DNA of 10,872 nt from Massilia sp. Lineage in GTDB: Bacteria; Pseudomonadota; Gammaproteobacteria; Burkholderiales; Burkholderiaceae_D. Shown in pieces: positions 6,003 to 10,872 of the stretch. The translations under genes were made by a program, and so were the position numbers. Location of the stretch: positions 198 through 11,069 of the forward strand of contig DOUW01000361.1 in assembly GCA_003520365.1 (NCBI GenBank). Direction: 5' to 3'. The notes below the pieces were generated by a model that did not search any database, was not told the origin of the DNA, and saw only the letters and a list, made by a program, of their open reading frames with translations. How positions within the stretch are numbered: the stretch's first letter is position 1; each line of letters opens with the position of its first letter.

Positions 6003-6536
6003 ATGGTAGACAAGGCCACCAACGAATTCTGGCGCGACCTGAATCCGATCGCCAACCCGTTCAAGCCGCACGCGCTTCCCGAGGCATTCATTGCGAATGC
6101 CGCGTCCGAGGACGAACGGCTCTACGTTCCGTTCACCGACACCGTGTCGTCGCGCCCGCTCTGGATCTCGCCGTCGGCGAACAAGTGGTGCGACATCCTG
6201 ATGGCGAAGAAGGCCGGGCTGGTCAACCGCCACTACCATCCGCACGAAGTGTTCGCCTACACCATCTCGGGAAAATGGGGCTACCTGGAGCACGACTGGA
6301 CCGCGACGAAGGGCGACTTCGTCTACGAAACGCCGGGCGAGGGCCATACCCTGGTCGCCTTCGAGCACGAAGAGCCGATGCGCGTGTTCTTCATCGTGAG
6401 CGGACCGCTGATCTGGCTCGACGAGCAAGGCAATTCGGCGGGCCATTTCGATGTCCACGACTACATCGCGATGTGCGAGGCGCACTACGAGAAAATGGGT
6501 TTCGGCGCCGACGTGATCAAGGGCCTGATGCGCTGA
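6003..6536 (+). CDS. Cupin protein, 2,4'-dihydroxyacetophenone dioxygenase family
   Basis: The 177-residue product is a single-domain cupin. Motif 1 is visible as N-R-H-Y-H-P-H-E-V-F-A-Y-T-I-S-G (75-90), with metal ligands His77, His79 and probably Glu82. Motif 2 has P-G-E-G-H-T-L (111-117) with His115. The overall sequence resembles the 2,4'-dihydroxyacetophenone dioxygenase family, iron enzymes that cleave a C-C bond in the side chain of hydroxylated aryl ketones using oxygen. Many family members have unknown substrates, so the exact reaction is inference. The ATG at 6003 has AGGAG six bases upstream; in-frame starts further upstream would run through the promoter. It is divergent from the AraC regulator gene and faces ftsZ tail to tail. 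The metal site appears intact. Confidence 0.82.
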   Translation: MVDKATNEFWRDLNPIANPFKPHALPEAFIANAASEDERLYVPFTDTVSSRPLWISPSANKWCDILMAKKAGLVNRHYHPHEVFAYTISGKWGYLEHDWTATKGDFVYETPGEGHTLVAFEHEEPMRVFFIVSGPLIWLDEQGNSAGHFDVHDYIAMCEAHYEKMGFGADVIKGLMR

Positions 6537-6557
6537 CCGGCCGGGGCTGGGCCGGTC
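6535..6557. terminator. Hairpin between convergent cupin and ftsZ-like genes
   Basis: GACCGGCC (6535-6542) and GGCCGGTC (6550-6557) form a perfect 8-bp GC-rich stem with a 7-base loop, beginning inside the cupin stop codon and ending 18 bases before the FtsZ stop. Its place suits a two-way transcription barrier, but there is no T run on either side. Confidence 0.45.
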
Positions 6558-6575
6558 GGCAACGCGCCGCTGGCG

Positions 6576-7703
6576 CTACTGCCCATCCTCGCCGGGGGGC
6601 GAGGCGGACTGGCGCGACAGGGACGCCGAGCGCATCTCGTGCTGCCCGGACGTTGGCCGCGTCGGCACATGCATCGCATTCTGGCGCAGGACCGACTGTG
6701 GCTGGGCGCCGGGGCGCGGTATCGATGCGCGCCTGGCGCCGGGCGGGAAGTCGCTGGGGCGGTTCAGGCCGGTGGCGACCACCGTCACGCGCATGGCGTC
6801 GCCCAGCGTGTCGTCGAAGACCGCGCCGAACTTGATGATGGCGTCGTCGTTGGTCTGGGCGCAGATCGCGTTCATCACGAGCTTGGTTTCGCGCAGTTTC
6901 AAGGTTTCCTCGGACGCGGCGATGTTGACCAGCACGCCGCGCGCGGCGCGCAGGTTGGCGCCATCGAGCAGGGGACACGCGATCGCCTCGGCGGCCGCCT
7001 TCACGGCACGGTCGTCGCCGGCGTGTTCGGCCGAGCCCATCATCGCCATGCCGGTCTGGCGCATCACGGTGCGCACGTCCTCGAAATCGACGTTGACCAT
7101 GCCGGGCACGCTGATGATTTCCGCGATCCCGGTCACCGCCTTGCTGAGCACCTCGTCGGCGGCGGCAAACGCCTGTTTTTGCGTGACATCCTCGCCCAGG
7201 ACTTCCTCGAGGCGGCTGTTCAGGACAATGATGAGCGAGTCGACGCAACGCGCCAGGGTCGCGATGCCTTCCTCGGCCACGCGCATGCGGCGCGGACCTT
7301 CGAAGTCGAAGGGTTTCGACACCACGCCCAGGGTCAGGATGCCCAGTTCGCGCGCCACTTCGGCGATCACGGGGGCGGCGCCGGTGCCGGTGCCGCCGCC
7401 CATGCCGGCGGTGATGAAGACCATGTCGGCGCCCTTGAGCGCCTCGGCGAGGAGGGCGCGTTCGCGCGTGGCGCTTTCGCGCCCGACCATGGGGTCGCTG
7501 CCGGCGCCCAGGCCGCTTTCGCCGAGCTGGATGCGCTTTTCGGTCTGGGTCTTCGACAGGGCCTGCGCGTCGGTATTCGCGCAAATGAATTCGAAAGTGG
7601 ACAGTCCGCTCGATGCCATGTGGTTGACGGCGTTGCCGCCGGCACCGCCGACACCGATGATTTTGATGACCGTCTCCGGATGGGAAACTTTAGTTTCGGA
7701 CAA
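6576..7703 (-). CDS. ftsZ: FtsZ-family cell division GTPase, paralogue without recognisable C-terminal peptide
   Basis: The 375-residue product has the full FtsZ core. The nucleotide-binding start is I-G-V-G-G-A-G-G-N-A-V (16-26), the tubulin signature is GGGTGTGAA (102-110), and the T7 loop is NVDFEDV (204-210) with Asn204, Asp206 and Asp209, the residues that complete GTP hydrolysis in the neighbouring subunit. GTPase activity and polymerisation are therefore expected in the cytosol. The tail (about 315-375) is a basic, Ser/Pro-rich segment ending P-P-G-E-D-G-Q. It lacks the conserved D-I-P-A-F-L-type peptide through which FtsZ binds FtsA, ZipA and other partners. The canonical N-D-K-L loop reads N-S-R-L. 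The gene starts with TTG (7703-7701), supported by GGAG six bases upstream. It stands alone, not in a division/cell-wall cluster, so it is probably a second ftsZ. GC-rich codon use matches the host. Confidence 0.93.
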   Translation of the reverse strand: MSETKVSHPETVIKIIGVGGAGGNAVNHMASSGLSTFEFICANTDAQALSKTQTEKRIQLGESGLGAGSDPMVGRESATRERALLAEALKGADMVFITAGMGGGTGTGAAPVIAEVARELGILTLGVVSKPFDFEGPRRMRVAEEGIATLARCVDSLIIVLNSRLEEVLGEDVTQKQAFAAADEVLSKAVTGIAEIISVPGMVNVDFEDVRTVMRQTGMAMMGSAEHAGDDRAVKAAAEAIACPLLDGANLRAARGVLVNIAASEETLKLRETKLVMNAICAQTNDDAIIKFGAVFDDTLGDAMRVTVVATGLNRPSDFPPGARRASIPRPGAQPQSVLRQNAMHVPTRPTSGQHEMRSASLSRQSASPPGEDGQ

Positions 7704-8121
7704 GGAAAACTCCGTTTGAAGAAATGGCGATCGGCGGCCGTGGACCTGCCGAGCCCATTAGCCTACTTGCTGGAGGGGCGCGCACGATAGCGCGTAAACG
7801 TTTCAGTCGAAACCATTTGTAAGAGGCCGTGCAATCCTGGCGAATTGCTGGCAACGGACCGCACCCCACCATTTGACGAGGCCGATCCGGGCTAGAGCGC
7901 CAAGACAGCAGCAGCCTGTGGCCCGGCTTCCCGGCGAGGGGCGGAGCGTTCCGTGCCGGGAGGGGGGCGCAGCTTGTTGCATTGCAGGCAGCGCACAATT
8001 GAATCGCCGGCAAGAGGAAGTTATCTTAATTGCATGTTAAAGTAACACCAGCGAGGCTGCGGCGAGTGCTGGTGGAGGAGGTGCGTAAATATTGCTAGCA
8101 CGTTCCCAAGTGAAATGCTAG
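7704..8121. other. Gene-free stretch upstream of ftsZ paralogue and proVW promoter
   Basis: No convincing coding frame was found. It must hold the ftsZ promoter (minus strand), but no good -35/-10 pair was seen there; a dyad GTTTC-N4-GAAAC lies at 7800-7813. Toward the right are an AT-rich imperfect inverted repeat (GTTATCTTAA, 8020-8029, against TTAAAGTAAC, 8037-8046, two mismatches), a perfect 7-base stem pair CACCAGC/GCTGGTG (8046-8052, 8068-8074), and two TGCTAG copies (8093-8098, 8116-8121). These look regulatory rather than coding. Confidence 0.5.
8093..8121. promoter_or_regulatory. TGCTAG direct repeat next to the proVW -35 element
   Basis: Two TGCTAG copies (8093-8098 and 8116-8121) are 23 bases apart, close to two helical turns, and the second directly abuts the -35 TTGACA. 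This is a typical place for an activator or repressor dimer. Short repeats, so tentative. Confidence 0.3.
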
Positions 8122-8150
8122 TTGACATCGATATATCTTTTTGCTATAGT
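8122..8150 (+). promoter_or_regulatory. Near-consensus sigma-70 promoter driving proVW
   Basis: A perfect -35 TTGACA (8122-8127) is followed after exactly 17 bases by TATAGT (8145-8150, five of six to the -10 consensus). The surroundings are strikingly AT-rich (19 of 60 bases G or C at 8121-8180). The predicted start near 8157 gives a leader of about 370 bases before proV, the next gene on this strand. No other gene is available for it. Confidence 0.75.
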
Positions 8151-8199
8151 TCTGCCTCTCTTTAAAACAAAAATACCTAGTAGTAAGCGGTATTCCCTG

Positions 8200-8222
8200 T
8201 TTTCCATGCCTGGCATGGAAAA
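8200..8222. repeat. Perfect 23-base palindrome in the proVW leader
   Basis: Arm TTTTCCATGCC (8200-8210), one central base (8211), and arm GGCATGGAAAA (8212-8222) match perfectly. In RNA the stem could extend by a G-U and a U-A pair (8199/8223, 8198/8224). It begins about 43 bases after the predicted transcript start. The T-rich side comes first and the A-rich side last, the reverse of an intrinsic terminator, so an operator for a dimeric regulator or an RNA hairpin is more likely. Confidence 0.6.
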
Positions 8223-8251
8223 TAACCCTTGGGCCTTGCGCCCACATCAAG

Positions 8252-8275
8252 ATCGTTCGACGCATCGTTCGTCGA
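8252..8275. repeat. Direct repeat ATCGTTCG plus overlapping inverted repeat
   Basis: ATCGTTCG occurs at 8252-8259 and 8264-8271 with a 12-base period. Overlapping it, TCGACG (8257-8262) and CGTCGA (8270-8275) form a perfect inverted pair with a 7-base spacer. It lies 30 bases after the 23-base palindrome in the same leader. It could be a protein site or a second hairpin. Confidence 0.4.
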
Positions 8276-8526
8276 CCATTCCGGTGCCCTGCCTTGCATG
8301 GCGCCAGCGTGCCTGAAAGTCCTGTAACCCAGCCTCTTTCAGACACGCACATGACACCCAGCACCGGCAGCGCTGCGCCGGACCAGCGGGTCCCTCCCTG
8401 TCCGTCGCCTGCGCGCGCCCCGCGCCGCGGGATCGCCGACGGCCCGGGGTGCGTCGATTCCCGCCGGAAGCCCGCAGACCCTGCTGCAGGTGTCATCCAT
8501 TCGCACAATCGAAGGAGAACCACAAC

Positions 8527-9762
8527 GTGGCAAAACAAATCGTCATCGACCATGTCTTCAAAGTGTACGGCGACCAGCCGGACGCGGTGCTCGAGCTCGT
8601 CCGCCAGGGCGCCAGCAAGCAGGACATCCTGGCGCAGACCGGGTGCACGATCGGCGTGTTCGACGCCAGCTTCACGATCGAAGCGGGCGAGATCTTCGTC
8701 ATCATGGGCCTGTCCGGTTCGGGCAAGTCGACCCTGGTGCGCATGCTCAACCGCCTGATCGAGCCCACCGCCGGCCGCATCCTGGTCGAGGGCAACGACA
8801 TCAACACGCTGCCGGACGCGCAGTTGCGTGCGCTGCGCCGCAAGGACATCAGCATGGTGTTCCAGTCGTTCGCGCTGCTGCCGCACCTGACCGTGCTCGA
8901 CAACACCGCCTTCGGCATGGAGCTGGCCGGCATTCCCAAGGCCGAGCGCCACGAACTGGCCCGGCAGGCGCTGGAGCAGGTCGGCCTGGCCAGCTATGGC
9001 GCCAGCTATCCGGACGAACTGTCGGGCGGCATGCAGCAGCGTGTGGGCCTGGCGCGCGCGCTGGCGTCCGACCCGTCGATCCTGCTGATGGACGAGGCAT
9101 TTTCCGCGCTCGACCCGATCATGCGCACGGAGATGCAGTCCGAACTGCTGCGCCTGCAGCAGGTCAAACGCCGCACCATCGTCTTCATTTCGCACGACCT
9201 CGACGAAGCCATGCGCATCGGCGACCGCATCGCGATCATGAAGGATGGCCACGTGGTGCAGGTGGGCACGCCGGAAGAGATCCTGCGCAAGCCGGCCAAC
9301 GACTACGTGCGCAACTTCGTGCATGGCGTCGATGCCGCGGCCGTGTTCAAGGCCGGCGATATCGCCCGCAAGAGCCAGATCGTGGTCTCCGAATCGCCGA
9401 CCCGCGGCTCGCGCGCCGCGCTGTCGATGCTGGAGGAGCAGGACCGGGCCTATGCCTACGTCGTCAGCCCCAAGCGCGAATTCCTCGGCGTGGTGTCGGC
9501 CGATTCGCTGCGCAGCGCCCTCGACGGCCACGTCGGACCGCTGGGCCTGGCGCATGCCTACCTGCCGGACGTGCAGACCATTCATGCGGACGAGCCGGTT
9601 GCCGGCCTGTTCGGCCAGGTGGCGCAACTGCCGTACGCGGTGCCGGTGGTCGGCAGCGACGGCAGCTTCCGCGGCGCCATCAGCAAGACGACCTTGCTGA
9701 AATTCCTCGACCGCGACACGCCCCCCATTGCCGAGCAACAGACACAGAAAGGACACCCATGA
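8527..9762 (+). CDS. proV: Glycine betaine/L-proline ABC transporter ATP-binding protein ProV
   Basis: The 411-residue ATPase energises uptake of osmoprotectants such as glycine betaine. It shows Walker [10 protein letters not shown] (61-69), Q-loop Gln113, signature LSGGMQQ (165-171), Walker B ILLMDE (185-190) and H-loop His223. The N-terminal extension before Walker A, with F-K-V-Y-G and a helix ending G-A-S-K-Q-D-I-L, is typical of ProV/OpuAA and unlike most importer ATPases. A C-terminal CBS-type region follows (about 285-395), which in relatives senses ionic strength or nucleotides. The length is close to that of E. coli ProV. The GTG at 8527 was chosen because AAGGAG lies nine bases upstream and the product begins like ProV. 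Its stop overlaps the proW start by four bases (ATGA), so the two are translationally coupled. It is driven by the 8122-8150 promoter. Confidence 0.95.
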   Translation: MAKQIVIDHVFKVYGDQPDAVLELVRQGASKQDILAQTGCTIGVFDASFTIEAGEIFVIMGLSGSGKSTLVRMLNRLIEPTAGRILVEGNDINTLPDAQLRALRRKDISMVFQSFALLPHLTVLDNTAFGMELAGIPKAERHELARQALEQVGLASYGASYPDELSGGMQQRVGLARALASDPSILLMDEAFSALDPIMRTEMQSELLRLQQVKRRTIVFISHDLDEAMRIGDRIAIMKDGHVVQVGTPEEILRKPANDYVRNFVHGVDAAAVFKAGDIARKSQIVVSESPTRGSRAALSMLEEQDRAYAYVVSPKREFLGVVSADSLRSALDGHVGPLGLAHAYLPDVQTIHADEPVAGLFGQVAQLPYAVPVVGSDGSFRGAISKTTLLKFLDRDTPPIAEQQTQKGHP

Positions 9763-10872
9763 ATCCGAATAGCACCCATGGCGTCGAAGCGGCGGCAGAG
9801 ATGGCCGCGGACATGACAAACACGCCGGCAGTGGAGCAGGCCGCCCAGCAGGCCACCCAGCAGGCCGCCGAGGTCAATCCCTGGCTGCCGGCACCCCCGA
9901 GCGACACCGCCTGGCTCGATGCCGCCAAGCCGGCCGTCGCGCCCGAGCATGCCGGCGGCTTCCACCTGTCCCAACTTGTCGACGGCTCGCTGCCGCTGCA
10001 ATCCTGGATCAACGATGGCCTGGGCTGGGTCGTCGAGCATTTCCGTCCGCTGTTCCAGGCCGTGCGCGCGCCGATCGACGCGACCCTGAACGGCGCCAGC
10101 CAGGTGCTGCTGGCCGCACCGGCACTGGTCGTGATCGCCATCATTGGCCTGCTGGCCTGGCAGTTCACCACCCGCACCCTGGCCGTCGGCACCGTGCTGG
10201 CGCTGCTGGGGCTCTCCGTGCTGGGCGTCTGGCCGGAAGCGATGATCACCCTGTCGCTGGTGCTGACCTCGCTCGCCTTTTGCCTGGTGATCGGCCTGCC
10301 CCTGGGGATCCTGCTGGCCAGCAACGACCGTGCACAGAACATCCTGCGCCCGCTGCTCGATGCGATGCAGACCACGCCCGCCTTCGTCTACCTGGTGCCG
10401 GTGGTCATGCTGTTTGGTATCGGTAATGCGCCCGGCGTGATCGTGACCATCGTGTTCGCGCTGCCGCCGCTGGTGCGCCTGACCAATCTCGGCATCCGCC
10501 AGGTGCGGCCCGACCTGATCGAAGCGGCGCGCGCGTACGGTGCTTCGCCCTGGCAGTTGCTGACCCGGGTGCAGTTCCCGCTGGCGATGCCCTCGATCAT
10601 GGCCGGCATCAACCAGTCGCTGATGCTGTCGCTGTCGATGGTGGTGATCGCCTCGATGATCGCGGTCGGCGGCCTGGGCCAGATGGTGTTGCGCGGTATC
10701 GGCCGCCTGGACATGGGCCTGGCAACCGTCGGCGGCCTCGGCATCGTGGTGCTGGCCATCATGCTGGACCGCCTGACGCAGGCGATGGGCCAGCCGCGCC
10801 GTGGCGTGCGTCACTGGTACGAGACCGGCCCGGCCGGCTTCGTCCTGCGCCTGCTGCGCGGCCGCCCGCAGC
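9759..10872 (+). CDS. proW: Glycine betaine/L-proline ABC transporter permease ProW (3' end outside window)
   Basis: 371 codons are visible and the frame is still open at the right edge. The ATG at 9759 overlaps the proV stop and has an A-rich AAAGGA just upstream. The product has a long soluble N-terminal region (about 1-115), as in E. coli ProW. Hydrophobic segments follow at roughly 116-157, 163-187, 208-240 and 285-337. The permease EAA loop is [10 protein letters not shown] (255-264) with Q-F-P-L-A-M-P-S-I (272-280), which docks on the ProV ATPase. The N-terminus carries a Gln/Ala-rich repeat ([12 protein letters not shown], 27-38). With ProV it forms the inner-membrane importer. The substrate-binding protein (proX) would be expected downstream of the window. 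The protein already slightly exceeds the 354 residues of E. coli ProW. Confidence 0.95.
   Translation, partial: MNPNSTHGVEAAAEMAADMTNTPAVEQAAQQATQQAAEVNPWLPAPPSDTAWLDAAKPAVAPEHAGGFHLSQLVDGSLPLQSWINDGLGWVVEHFRPLFQAVRAPIDATLNGASQVLLAAPALVVIAIIGLLAWQFTTRTLAVGTVLALLGLSVLGVWPEAMITLSLVLTSLAFCLVIGLPLGILLASNDRAQNILRPLLDAMQTTPAFVYLVPVVMLFGIGNAPGVIVTIVFALPPLVRLTNLGIRQVRPDLIEAARAYGASPWQLLTRVQFPLAMPSIMAGINQSLMLSLSMVVIASMIAVGGLGQMVLRGIGRLDMGLATVGGLGIVVLAIMLDRLTQAMGQPRRGVRHWYETGPAGFVLRLLRGRPQ
9837..9872 (+). repeat. Three tandem 12-base units inside proW
   Basis: Three 12-base copies (9837-9848, 9849-9860, 9861-9872), beginning CAGGCC and differing at single bases, encode Gln/Ala quartets near the ProW N-terminus. 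In-frame units like these can gain or lose copies without breaking the protein. The segment lies in the poorly conserved soluble tail. Confidence 0.6.

Larger units (their letters stand above)
8157..8526 (+). promoter_or_regulatory. Long structured 5' leader of proVW
   Basis: Between the predicted transcript start and the proV GTG there is no plausible coding frame, but several dyads. These are the 23-base palindrome at 8200-8222, TGGGC/GCCCA (8230-8234, 8240-8244), the repeat cluster at 8252-8275, CCGGC/GCCGG (8364-8368, 8377-8381) and CCCGCG-C-CGCGGG (8419-8431). The E. coli proU operon is known to be controlled through sequences downstream of its promoter, so control within this leader is a reasonable inference. 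No known riboswitch class was recognised. Confidence 0.4.

Noticed and set aside
6639..7790. 383-residue plus-strand frame
   Set aside because: Antisense of the FtsZ paralogue, which has unmistakable motifs.
8200..8222. Palindrome as an intrinsic terminator
   Set aside because: T-rich arm first and A-rich arm last, with no T run after the stem on either strand, and it lies between a strong promoter and its operon.
8122..8316. 64-residue plus-strand frame in the proVW leader
   Set aside because: Its TTG start is the -35 box itself, upstream of the predicted transcript start; no ribosome binding site or family.
8298..8327. Nine-codon ORF as a possible leader peptide
   Set aside because: No ribosome binding site, no run of regulatory codons, and no attenuator-type terminator next to it.
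8095..9819. 574-residue minus-strand frame
   Set aside because: Antisense shadow of proV and its leader, rich in His, Gln, Arg and Asp as expected from reading GC-rich codons backwards.
9582..10814. 410-residue minus-strand frame
   Set aside because: Antisense of proW with low-complexity His/Gln/Asp/Gly composition; proW is clearly the real gene.

Overview
The window reads as a stretch of a GC-rich proteobacterial chromosome, most likely a betaproteobacterium of the Oxalobacteraceae (Massilia-like) kind. That placement is inferred from base composition, codon usage and protein style; no ribosomal or other phylogenetic marker is present. There are ten recognisable protein genes, two gene remnants or candidate remnants, and one long gene-free regulatory stretch.

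Left part (1-1230): the 3' end of a probable SGNH/GDSL hydrolase gene, an unrecognised 137-residue protein (425-838), and a short gene that looks frameshifted (940-1138). Next (1233-3069) is a divergent pair: an alpha/beta hydrolase with an aspartate nucleophile on the minus strand and a LysR-type regulator on the plus strand. They share a 97-base promoter region. This pair is clearly poorer in GC than everything around it and looks horizontally acquired. A possible 3' gene fragment (3066-3194) follows it.

Middle part (3327-6536): a flavin reductase-like protein (plus strand), then a minus-strand unit of an AraC-type regulator followed 28 bases later by a class II aldolase/adducin-like protein. 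Divergent from the regulator is a cupin protein of the 2,4'-dihydroxyacetophenone dioxygenase family. The arrangement suggests a small oxidative catabolic cluster controlled by the AraC protein, with the regulator-cupin intergenic region (5806-6002) carrying several repeats and a likely operator. Substrates cannot be read from the sequence.

Right part (6576-10872): a solitary FtsZ paralogue on the minus strand, with an intact GTPase core, a TTG start and no recognisable C-terminal conserved peptide. Then come 823 gene-free bases (7704-8526) rich in dyads, with a near-consensus sigma-70 promoter and a 23-base palindrome in the inferred long leader. Last is a proV-proW operon for glycine betaine/proline uptake (proW is cut by the window edge; a proX-like binding protein gene would be expected beyond it).

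The items most worth a second look are the tail-less FtsZ paralogue, the palindrome-bearing leader of the proVW operon, the low-GC hydrolase/LysR island, and the AraC-controlled aldolase/cupin cluster. No CRISPR array, tRNA, rRNA, transposase or attachment site was seen. No complete novel defence or similar multi-gene system is evident.
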